NCBI GenBank assembly: GCA_036389255.1
Contig: DASVQI010000012.1
Span: 62,001 to 126,000 of the forward strand
Direction of reading: 5' to 3'
Length of the DNA: 64,000 nucleotides
DNA from: JACVRN01 sp036389255
GTDB lineage: Bacteria; Acidobacteriota; Blastocatellia; Pyrinomonadales; Pyrinomonadaceae
Shown here: positions 57,475-64,000 of the stretch, in pieces
Numbering within the stretch: position 1 is the stretch's first letter
Layout: every line of letters begins with the position of its first letter
Made by a program: the position numbers and the translations under genes
Notes under the pieces: model-generated
Databases searched by the model: none
What the model saw: only the letters and a program-made list of their open reading frames with translations
What the model was told of the DNA's origin: nothing

Positions 57475-58235
57475 TTCTTTTCTGGCTTTTCTACGCAGAC
57501 TCGTGTGCCGACTGCTTCGTCTCCCATGACGACGCGCATGATGTTGCCGGACGTTCGCATGTTGAAGACGACAATCGGCAGGTTGTTGTCCATGCAGAGA
57601 GAGATGGCCGAAGCGTCCATCACCTTCAACTGCTGCTCCAGAACTTCCTGGTACGTGATGCAGTCGTAGCGCACGGCCTCTTTATCCTTCATGGGGTCGG
57701 CTGAATAGATGCCTTCAACCTTCGTCGCTTTGAGGATAACGTCGGCGCGTATCTCAAGCGCGCGAAGCGCCGCCGCCGAGTCCGTAGTGAAGTAAGGATT
57801 GCCCGTGCCTGCTGCGAAGATGACCACGCGGCCCTTCTCCAGATGGCGTATCGCGCGACGGCGTATGAAGGGCTCTGCCAGTTGCGGAATGTCTATGGCC
57901 GACATGACGCGCGTGTAAACATTCACCTTCTCAAGCGCGTCCTGAAGCACCACGCCGTTCATCACGGTCGCCAGCATCCCTATGTAATCGGCGCTTGAGC
58001 GATCCATGTTGCCCGCGCTCTTCGAGACGCCGCGAAAGATGTTGCCGCCGCCCACGACCACGGCGACCTCTACGCCCAGCTTGCTGATGGCCTTTATCTC
58101 TTCGGCCACAGCGTGAGCTACGTTCACGTCTATGCCGTAGTTCTGCTCGCCCATCAGGGCCTCGCCCGAAATCTTGAGCAGGATACGGCGATAGGCCGCA
58201 GAGGTTTGATTACCCGTTGCTTGCTCAGTCGTCAT
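57471..58235 (-). CDS. pyrH: UMP kinase
   Basis: This 254-residue enzyme phosphorylates UMP to UDP with ATP. Family motifs are LKISGEALMG at the N-terminus, VVVGGGNIFRG, ALEKVNVYTRVMSAIDIPQLAEPFIRRRAIRHLEKGRVVIFAAGTGNPYFTTD and the C-terminal IVVFNMRTSGNIMRVVMGDEAVGT. ATG 58235 starts MTTEQATGNQTSAAYRRILL; the first 17 residues are a non-conserved lead-in, and no ribosome binding site is strong. It lies between tsf and frr, the normal order. Confidence 0.97.
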   Translation of the reverse strand: MTTEQATGNQTSAAYRRILLKISGEALMGEQNYGIDVNVAHAVAEEIKAISKLGVEVAVVVGGGNIFRGVSKSAGNMDRSSADYIGMLATVMNGVVLQDALEKVNVYTRVMSAIDIPQLAEPFIRRRAIRHLEKGRVVIFAAGTGNPYFTTDSAAALRALEIRADVILKATKVEGIYSADPMKDKEAVRYDCITYQEVLEQQLKVMDASAISLCMDNNLPIVVFNMRTSGNIMRVVMGDEAVGTRVCVEKPEKK

Positions 58236-58238
58236 TTA

Positions 58239-58323
58239 CGAGTCCAAATTCCAAGTCCCGGATTCCGAGTCCAAAGTTCCAAGCGAAGTGCCGGGATTTT
58301 TGGACGTCGGAGTCCGGGACTTA
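58239..58323. repeat. Heptad-type hairpin element (AGTCCNN class)
   Basis: GAGTCCA, AATTCCA and three further sevens (58240-58281) are mirrored by TTGGAC, GTCGGAG and TCCGGGA units to 58323. It fills the gap between tsf and pyrH. Confidence 0.8.
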
Positions 58324-58324
58324 A

Positions 58325-58993
58325 CTATTTGCCGCCTGCGAGCGCGGCCACTTCGCTGCCGAAATCGTCTTCGCGCTTATCAATTCCTTCGCCCATCTTG
58401 TAGCGTGTGAAGCGGCGAATCGTGATGTTCTCTTTAATGGTAGCGACCTTTTCCGTGACCAGCTCCCCCACGGTCTTCGCGGGGTCTTTGACGAAGGGCT
58501 GGTCAAGAAGCACGGCCTCTTCGTAGAACTTATTGAGACGCCCCTCGACTATCTTGTCAATCACGGCGTCGGGCTTGTTGGCGTTCTTGGGGTCGTTCTT
58601 GGCCTGCTCGCGCACAATCTCGCGCTCTTTATCGAGAATCTCAGCAGGGACTTCCGAGCGTGTGACATAGCGCGGCTCCGCCGCAGCTACGTGCATCGCA
58701 ACGTCCTTGATGAGCTGCTGGAACTCTTCGCCTCGCGCCACGAAGTCCGTCTCGCAGTTAATCTCAACCAGCACGCCGACCTTCCCGCCCATGTGAATGT
58801 AGGAGCCGACGGCCCCTTCTGCGGCCACGCGCCCCTCTTTCTTCTTGGCCGAGGCGAGGCCGCGCTTGCGCAGGATTTCGATTGCTTGTTCCTCGTTGCC
58901 GCCCGCCTCGGTGAGCGCGCTCTTGCATTCCATCATGCCCGCGCCCGTCTTCTCGCGTAGCGACTTGACTGCGCTCGCCGTTATGTCTGCCAT
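58325..58993 (-). CDS. tsf: Elongation factor Ts
   Basis: This guanine-nucleotide exchange factor for EF-Tu has 222 residues, in the short range of the family. The N-terminal UBA-like part is MADITASAVKSLREKTGAGMMECKSAL, and TDFVARGEEFQQLIKDVAMHVAA is the core contact region with EF-Tu. ATG 58993 has GGGAG about ten bases upstream; the frame extends open to 59029 without a site. It follows rpsB on the same strand, the usual order. Confidence 0.97.
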   Translation of the reverse strand: MADITASAVKSLREKTGAGMMECKSALTEAGGNEEQAIEILRKRGLASAKKKEGRVAAEGAVGSYIHMGGKVGVLVEINCETDFVARGEEFQQLIKDVAMHVAAAEPRYVTRSEVPAEILDKEREIVREQAKNDPKNANKPDAVIDKIVEGRLNKFYEEAVLLDQPFVKDPAKTVGELVTEKVATIKENITIRRFTRYKMGEGIDKREDDFGSEVAALAGGK

Positions 58994-59010
58994 CTTAAAA
59001 TCTCCCTGAA

Positions 59011-59055
59011 TAGAATCAGTAATCAGCAAGCCAGTCTATAAGCTGATTACTTTTA
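59011..59055. repeat. Short hairpin element between rpsB and tsf
   Basis: AGTAATCAGC (59018-59027) pairs perfectly with GCTGATTACT (59042-59051) and the first arm starts AATCAGT, AATCAGC. A T-run follows on the plus strand. It lies between rpsB and tsf. Confidence 0.65.
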
Positions 59056-59154
59056 TGAAAATGCGCAGCCCGGCGGGTTCTCCGCTATCGAGAGGCTGCG
59101 CACGCCGAAAAATTTGAAATCCTAAAAGTTTGCTATCTTCTCTCTGTTTTCGCT

Positions 59155-60213
59155 CTAGCTGGCGACGCCGACAGATTCCGCGCCCTTGTCGGCTTCGGGC
59201 GAAGACGGATGCTGTAACTCGCTCTCGTCTTCACCGCCGCCGTCAGCCCCGCGAACAGGAGCCCCCGTTCCGGCCTGTGGGTGGTCGCCAACGGAATCCG
59301 GCTGCTGGCCTGTGCGTCCGAAGCCCTGATTGCCGGGAACGGACGTCTGCGTTTCGGTCGAAGGCGCGGCGTTGCCCGGGTCGGCCACCATCGCGGCCTC
59401 GCGGCCGGGGTCTACAGAGGTCGTGACGCTGGAAGTGTTATCAACGCTTGCGCTGGCGCGGCGCGGGCGGTTAGCTTCCGTAGTCCCTTCGGCGCCAGCC
59501 TCTGCTTCTTCTCCGCCCTCAGTTCCCATCTGCTGGCCCTCCAGCACGGCGTCTGCGATGCGCGAAGCGAAGAGCCTGACTGCTCTGAGCGCGTCGTCAT
59601 TGCCCGGAATCACGTAATCAACGCCTTCTGGGGAACAGTTCGTGTCTACGACCGCGACCACAGGGATGCCAAGACGATTAGCTTCCGCGACGGCAATCTC
59701 TTCCTTCTTCACGTCTATGATGAAGATGGCGTCAGGCAATCTGCTCATGCTCTTGATGCCCGCGAGGTTCTTGGTCAGGCTCTCGCGCTCACGGTCAAGC
59801 TTGATGCGCTCCTTCTTGGTCATCTTCTCGTAGCGGCCATCGGTCTGCATGGACTCAAGGTCTTTGAGACGCTTGATGGACTTCTGTATGGTCTGGAAGT
59901 TGGTCAGCAGTCCGCCCAGCCAGCGAGAGTTGATGTAATACATGCCCGCGCGCTCGGCCTCTTCGCGTATGGCGTCCTGCGCCTGACGCTTGGTGCCGAC
60001 GAAGAGAACCGTGCGCCCTCTGTCTTCGCTCACCATGCCGGTGACGAACGCTATGGCGTCGCGGAACATCTTCTGCGTCTTCTGTAAATCAATGATGTAG
60101 ATGCCGTTGCGCTCTCCGAAGATATATTCCTTCATCTTCGGATTCCAACGGCGAACCTGATGGCCGAAATGTACGCCGGCCTCCAGAAGCTCTTTCATCG
60201 TGACGGTAACCAA
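59155..60213 (-). CDS. rpsB: Ribosomal protein S2 with long C-terminal extension
   Basis: Residues 1 to about 235 are a normal S2 (MKELLEAGVHFGHQVRRWNPKMKEYIF, NSRWLGGLLTNFQTIQKSIKRL, DTNCSPEGVDYVIPGNDDALRAVRLF). The last 115 or so are an acidic, Gly/Glu/Thr-rich low-complexity extension with no recognised domain. That extension is far longer than the common short tails, though long S2 tails occur in some phyla. The start is TTG 60213: AAGGAG lies seven bases upstream and the conserved N-terminus begins six codons later. Cluster order rplM-rpsI-rpsB-tsf-pyrH-frr supports it. Confidence 0.95.
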   Translation of the reverse strand: MVTVTMKELLEAGVHFGHQVRRWNPKMKEYIFGERNGIYIIDLQKTQKMFRDAIAFVTGMVSEDRGRTVLFVGTKRQAQDAIREEAERAGMYYINSRWLGGLLTNFQTIQKSIKRLKDLESMQTDGRYEKMTKKERIKLDRERESLTKNLAGIKSMSRLPDAIFIIDVKKEEIAVAEANRLGIPVVAVVDTNCSPEGVDYVIPGNDDALRAVRLFASRIADAVLEGQQMGTEGGEEAEAGAEGTTEANRPRRASASVDNTSSVTTSVDPGREAAMVADPGNAAPSTETQTSVPGNQGFGRTGQQPDSVGDHPQAGTGAPVRGADGGGEDESELQHPSSPEADKGAESVGVAS

Positions 60214-60318
60214 ACGAAATCTCCTTTTTGGTGAATTGGTTTAATGTACTCGCCGCCGCTCTCAGGCTAGATGAAAAATCAGCAACCAATTCGAGCAGCG
60301 ACAATGGACTTAAAAACG

Positions 60319-60373
60319 GTGACAAGTGATAAGTGACGAGCGAGAAGAAGTCTTTTCTTATCACTCGTCACTG
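60319..60373. repeat. Heptad-type hairpin element (AGTGANN class)
   Basis: GGTGACA, AGTGATA and AGTGACG follow in register from 60318, and CTTATCA, CTCGTCA and CTGCG complement them to 60373. The unit is the same as at 28555, more than 31 kb away. It lies between rpsI and rpsB. Confidence 0.85.
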
Positions 60374-60378
60374 CGTTC

Positions 60379-60771
60379 TTAGCGTTTCGAGAACTGGAAG
60401 CGCTTGCGTGCGCCCTTCTGGCCGTACTTCTTGCGCTCCTTGATGCGCGGGTCGCGCGTAATCAATCCTGCCTGCTTCAAGGGCGGTCGAAGGTCTGCGT
60501 TGAACTCAAGCAGCGCGCGCGTGATGCCGTGGCGTATGGCTCCGGCCTGACCCGCAGGGCCGCCTCCGGCGACGTTGACGACGATGTCGAACTTCGCCGC
60601 GGTTTCGGTCAACTGAAGGGGTTGACGAATCACCATGCGCAGGGTTTCGTTCGGGAAGTACTGCTCAAAGGGCTTGCGGTTGATGACGACCTGGCCTGCG
60701 CCGGGTCTCAGGTAAACACGCGCCGTTGAGCTTTTGCGCCTTCCGGTTCCGTAATATTGCATCTCAGCCAC
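60379..60771 (-). CDS. rpsI: Ribosomal protein S9
   Basis: The 130-residue product is full length with the typical start YYGTGRRKSSTARVYLRPG and the basic C-terminus RKKYGQKGARKRFQFSKR that reaches the tRNA site of the 30S subunit. The start is taken as GTG 60771, with AAGGA eleven bases upstream; ATG 60762 is the in-frame alternative. It follows rplM after 17 bases, the usual pair. Confidence 0.96.
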   Translation of the reverse strand: MAEMQYYGTGRRKSSTARVYLRPGAGQVVINRKPFEQYFPNETLRMVIRQPLQLTETAAKFDIVVNVAGGGPAGQAGAIRHGITRALLEFNADLRPPLKQAGLITRDPRIKERKKYGQKGARKRFQFSKR

Positions 60772-60788
60772 TTCGGTTCTATTCCTTC

Positions 60789-61241
60789 TTACTTTTTGTT
60801 ACGAGAGTTGATTTCGAGGGGTTGGGGACGCTGTGCCGTGTGCGGGTGCTCGCTGTCGGCGTAAACCTTCAGCTTCTTGGCCATCGCTCGCCCCAGCTTA
60901 TTCTTGGGCAGCATGCCTTTGACGGCCAACTCAATCACGCGCTCGGGGTGGCGCTCGAACTGCTCCTTGACGGAGATTGAGCGCAGGCCGCCCGGATAGA
61001 GCGTGTGATGATGATAGACCTTCTGCTCGGCCTTTGAGCCTTTGAAGACGGCCTTGCGAGCGTTAATCACTATCACGTGGTCGCCCACGTCCATGAAGGG
61101 CGTCCACATCGGATTGCGCTTGCCCGTCAGGATTGACGCGACCTCTGTGGCGAGGCGTCCGACCGGCTGGCCTTCTGCGTCCACGACGTACCATTTACGA
61201 TTTTCGGCTAGTCCGGTGCCGCTAGGAAACTGTGTTGACAT
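60789..61241 (-). CDS. rplM: Ribosomal protein L13
   Basis: The 150-residue protein is full length: NRKWYVVDAEGQPVGRLATEVASILTGKRNPMWTPFMDVGDHVIVINARKA and AVKGMLPKNKLGRAMAKKLKVYADSEHPHTAQRP are family landmarks. It is an early-assembling 50S protein. ATG 61241 has GAGAG upstream. It heads the translation cluster on the minus strand. The gap to the M48 protease gene (ending 61423) has no terminator that I can see. Confidence 0.97.
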   Translation of the reverse strand: MSTQFPSGTGLAENRKWYVVDAEGQPVGRLATEVASILTGKRNPMWTPFMDVGDHVIVINARKAVFKGSKAEQKVYHHHTLYPGGLRSISVKEQFERHPERVIELAVKGMLPKNKLGRAMAKKLKVYADSEHPHTAQRPQPLEINSRNKK

Positions 61242-61422
61242 AGATAACTCTCTCTTAATTTAGCGCCTAAAACGCGAACGGCTAGAATACAGAAGCGCTC
61301 TGAAAAATGTCAAGCCGCGCTAGGGGGCCTAAACGGTTCAATTCGCAGATAAAAGAGGCTCTCCACAATTACCTCGTGGAGAGCCCCTGGAGAAGGCTTT
61401 TGCGGGTTCCGCCCCGAACTGC

Positions 61423-62646
61423 TTACGGCTTGGACGGGTCGGTCGGAGTCGAGCCGTCGTTGCGCTTGAGCTTCGGCGGGTCGGACGGCCTTGTGTTGGA
61501 CGGCTGATTAGTGTCATCCGTCGTCGGCGCGGTCGTCGAATCATCCGGCGTAGGCTGTCTGCGCTTGAGGGTCGGGCGTCCGGGCGTGCCGTCGTCCGAG
61601 CTTCCCGGCAGCGCTCCGTTTGTGGTCACGCGTGCGTTCGAGAGACGCAGCAGGCGTCCCCTGACGCGCTGAAACTCCGAGGTGCTGATGACGTACTCTT
61701 CGCGGTCTGGAAAGCGTGCGGCCAGCGCTATGGCAGCCGCGCGACGGTCAGACGGCATAGGATGCGACGAGAAGGCCTTGGAGATGAAGCCGGGCTTCTT
61801 CTGATTCTTGGCCATGAGCTTCTCGAACATGGTCGCCATGGCGTTCGGGTCGTAGCCCGCCGCGTACATGTACTGCACGCCCAGCTTGTCCGCTTCCTCT
61901 TCGGCCGAGCGGCTAAACTTCATAAAGCCAAGGAGAGCGCCGAACTGCGCGGCGTTCTGTATGACAGCGCCGAGGATGCCGCCCAGAAAGATTGAGCCGG
62001 CCAGCATGCTGTACTCGGCCAGCATGGCTTTTGTCTGATTCTCCATCGCGTGGCGAGCCGCCACGTGCGCAATCTCGTGCGCCATCACGCCAGCCAGTTC
62101 CGCCTCGTTATCGGCAGCCAGAATCAGGCCCTTGTTGACATAGAAAAAGCCGCCCGGAAGCGCGAAGGCGTTGACTTCGTCCGAATCAATCACCTTGATG
62201 GTGAAAGGGACGCGCGCGTCCGAGTGCAGCACTATGTTCTGGCCTACACGGTTGACGTACTCCGTGATGACGGGGTCGTCTATGAACTTGGCCTGCTTGT
62301 CCACTTCCGCAGCGATGGCACGGCCGAGCGCCACCTCTTTCTCAAGCGACCCGCTCATAGAGGCTATCAAGCCGCTATTAATCTTGCGCCTGCCAATCAT
62401 GGCCGGGTCTTCGCTGGTCGAGAGCGGCTTTCTGGAAGTGGTCTGGGCCGTCTGAGCCGTCTGCTGAGTTCTAGTAGGCCCGGTGGTGGGCGCTTTGGGT
62501 GGTTGCTGTGTTTGCGGCGTCTGTTGCTGTTGCTGCTGCTGCTCCTGCGTCTGTTGCTGGAGCGGTGCTGCGACCGCAGAGATAGCGCCAGCCCAGATTG
62601 AGAGAGCCAGAACCAGTGCGGTCAGGGAGCGTGATGTGCTGCGCAT
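61423..62646 (-). CDS. M48 family metalloprotease, secreted
   Basis: The 407-residue protein has a signal peptide (LTALVLALSIWAGAISAVAAP), a Gln/Thr-rich linker (about 30-75), and an M48 peptidase domain with HEIAH (His190, Glu191, His194) and the third ligand Glu in RSAEEEADKLG. A Thr/Pro/Asp-rich disordered tail ends the chain. This is the BepA/YfgC-like periplasmic form without TPR repeats, probably involved in outer-membrane protein quality control. ATG 62646 has GGAGG nine bases upstream; the frame is open to 62682. The neighbours are translation genes, so function is not helped by context. Confidence 0.92.
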   Translation of the reverse strand: MRSTSRSLTALVLALSIWAGAISAVAAPLQQQTQEQQQQQQQTPQTQQPPKAPTTGPTRTQQTAQTAQTTSRKPLSTSEDPAMIGRRKINSGLIASMSGSLEKEVALGRAIAAEVDKQAKFIDDPVITEYVNRVGQNIVLHSDARVPFTIKVIDSDEVNAFALPGGFFYVNKGLILAADNEAELAGVMAHEIAHVAARHAMENQTKAMLAEYSMLAGSIFLGGILGAVIQNAAQFGALLGFMKFSRSAEEEADKLGVQYMYAAGYDPNAMATMFEKLMAKNQKKPGFISKAFSSHPMPSDRRAAAIALAARFPDREEYVISTSEFQRVRGRLLRLSNARVTTNGALPGSSDDGTPGRPTLKRRQPTPDDSTTAPTTDDTNQPSNTRPSDPPKLKRNDGSTPTDPSKP

Positions 62647-63140
62647 TGCGAAAAGCCTCCAAAAGCTTTGTGGAAGACCCAAAGGGGGCCTGTCTTTAGA
62701 AGAAAGCCGCTCTTAAAGCTTTTTACAGCGCCTTGGAGAAGCTTTCCGTCCGGGGACGGCCTCTTGATTAAAGTTATAACCGGTTGAAGTGCGAGCGCGT
62801 GCCTGCCGGGTGAAAAGATGACTGTAATCGCCTTGGAGGAACGCGCAACCGTTTTGATGCCGCAACACGTCCCAAGGGTTGTGCTGCCGCAGGCCGGAAA
62901 ACTCGCCCCCGGAAAAGGGCTTATGGAAAAGCCCCGCCCCAATGGAATTTTTACTCTTCAGGCGGTTGCCGGTCAGGCCATTATAGCAGCTAGCCGCCTG
63001 TAAAGACAGAATGATTGCGCCCCTGACGCGCCGCGTGCTACAGTCCGACAGAGGGGTTCTGGCACCCCGGATTCGCGGGCGAATCTCGGCACTTTCGCAG
63101 GTTTCCAGCCTTTTTTGAGCAGCACAACTCTTTCCCGACC
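62647..63140. other. Divergent intergenic region between M48 protease and ATPase genes
   Basis: This 494-base stretch has no supported gene. It holds a short hairpin CCGTCC/GGACGG (62746-62759), a GGGGT/ACCCC hairpin near 63052-63067, a T-run TTTTTT at 63111-63116 and three AAGCTT motifs close to the protease start. A small open frame at 62818-63003 has no ribosome binding site. Confidence 0.35.
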
Positions 63141-64000
63141 ATGAAGCGCACGCAGGAGAAGATAAAGGATTTCGTAGAGCCGCAGCTTTTTGAAGCGGTC
63201 GAAAACTACGTAGAGAATCCACAGGCTGCGCTCTCCGCTTACCGTTTTACGGACGCCACGTCAGACCTTCTGGCACGCTGGCTGGACGCGCTGGCAGACC
63301 TGCCGCGCAGCCGTGGCGCGGCACGCGCGCTCGCCGGCCTGCGGGGCGTAGGCAAAAGCCACGCTCTATCGGTCTTTGCGGCGCTGGCCTCCATGCCGGA
63401 GCTGCGCGCCTCCGCAGTCTCGGACGCGCACGTGGCCACCAGCGCGCGTCGTCTGCTCAACCGCCGCTACATGGTGGCGCGGGTGGAACGCGGCACGCGC
63501 GGGTCGCTGCTTGAAGAGGTGGGCGCGGCTCTTGTGCTGGCCTTCGGCGGGGACGAGGCGGATTGGTTCGGAGTCGAGCCGCAGCAGATGCTGGCCGTGG
63601 CCGCCTCTCGCGCGGGCGACACCCCGCTAGTGCTTGTGATAGACACGGCCTTCGGGCGAGAGTCGCGCGTCAAGCGTGACGATGGCCCCGCCCTGAGCCA
63701 GCTTGCCGCAGCCACAGACAGCACGCACGTCTTCATAGCCCTAGCTCTGGACGACGACATAGAGGGGGCTGAAGGCGTCAACGCGGTGCTGGCCGGGACG
63801 TACCAGATTGACTACCTAGACCCGGAGCACCTGTACCGGATAGCCGACCTGCACCTCTTCCAGAAGAACCCGCAGGCCCGCCTTGCGCTTCACGAAATCT
63901 ACAACAGTCTGCGCACGGTTGTCCCCGGTTTCAACTGGAGCGAGCCGCGCTTTACGGCCATCTACCCGGTTCATCCACTGATAGCCGACGTGGCTTCGGC
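63141..64000 (+). CDS. P-loop ATPase, N-terminal part (runs off the window)
   Basis: The reading frame is open from ATG 63141 to the window end (286 complete codons, no stop). Walker A is GLRGVGKSH (about residues 68-76). A hydrophobic strand PLVLVIDTAFG lies near residue 170, where Walker B is expected, though the Asp is followed by Thr rather than Glu. The C-terminal part of the visible segment contains TAIYPVHPLIADV, which recalls the PVHP segment of large phage-defence ATPases of the PglY/BrxC/DUF6079 kind. That assignment is inference. There is no ribosome binding site. What follows beyond the edge would settle whether this is a defence locus. Confidence 0.75.
   Translation, partial: MKRTQEKIKDFVEPQLFEAVENYVENPQAALSAYRFTDATSDLLARWLDALADLPRSRGAARALAGLRGVGKSHALSVFAALASMPELRASAVSDAHVATSARRLLNRRYMVARVERGTRGSLLEEVGAALVLAFGGDEADWFGVEPQQMLAVAASRAGDTPLVLVIDTAFGRESRVKRDDGPALSQLAAATDSTHVFIALALDDDIEGAEGVNAVLAGTYQIDYLDPEHLYRIADLHLFQKNPQARLALHEIYNSLRTVVPGFNWSEPRFTAIYPVHPLIADVAS

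Noticed and set aside
62818..63003. Plus-strand open frame of 61 codons before the ATPase gene
   Set aside because: There is no ribosome binding site, no recognisable sequence, and it lies in a divergent leader region.

Overview
The window looks like a chromosome segment of an Acidobacteriota bacterium, most likely of the Blastocatellia type. This is inferred from gene families, not from a marker tree. The main clues are two secreted von Willebrand A proteins of the acidobacterial type (38292-37024 and 39694-38672), a very large carboxypeptidase-regulatory-domain/beta-barrel receptor of the Oar type (53736-56771), high-GC coding sequence, many TTG/GTG starts and a bacterial microcompartment (BMC) locus.

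Layout. 485-3407: the tldD/tldE protease pair. 3523-8240: secreted and small proteins plus an ABC exporter. 8504-9877: a cystathionine beta-synthase-like enzyme. 9897-13856: tesA-like esterase divergent from a ybbA/ybbP-type ABC transporter, the same arrangement as in E. coli. 13861-19290: an accessory stretch with a cysteine hydrolase, a HipA-like/DUF3037 pair, a single-chain restriction-modification enzyme with an AT-rich middle, and tRNA-Ala(CGC). 19380-26786: alanyl-tRNA editing protein, M61 peptidase, lipid kinase, metallo-beta-lactamase-fold protein, DUF2585 protein and IMP dehydrogenase. 27002-27811: RodZ-like protein. 28142-34765: BMC locus with two BMC-H shell proteins, one BMC-P, a CoA-acylating aldehyde dehydrogenase with unusual tails, an ACT-domain protein with a possible cargo helix, a zinc-ribbon tail-anchored protein, a UPF0210 protein and a divergent regulator. 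34983-41017: Sm-like secreted protein, CorA, the two VWA proteins and an amidase. 41518-49567: type IV pilus/type II secretion genes (pilC, pilB, a TPR-secretin-cohesin protein, two pseudopilins, a PilM-like protein). 49702-51979: ECF sigma factor, anti-sigma factor and a bactofilin-like membrane protein. 52391-56771: DUF5666 protein and the Oar-like receptor. 61241-56850 on the minus strand: the translation cluster rplM, rpsI, rpsB, tsf, pyrH, frr. 62646-61423: M48 protease. 63141 to the edge: start of a P-loop ATPase.

The two observations most worth following are these. First, the BMC locus has no recognisable signature enzyme but contains the ACT/UPF0210 pair that is known elsewhere outside microcompartments. 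Second, at least fourteen intergenic elements are built from degenerate heptanucleotides in tandem, most of them followed by their own reverse complement. A third pattern is a TATAAT-like hexamer exactly six bases before the start codon of at least three minus-strand genes, which suggests leaderless transcripts.
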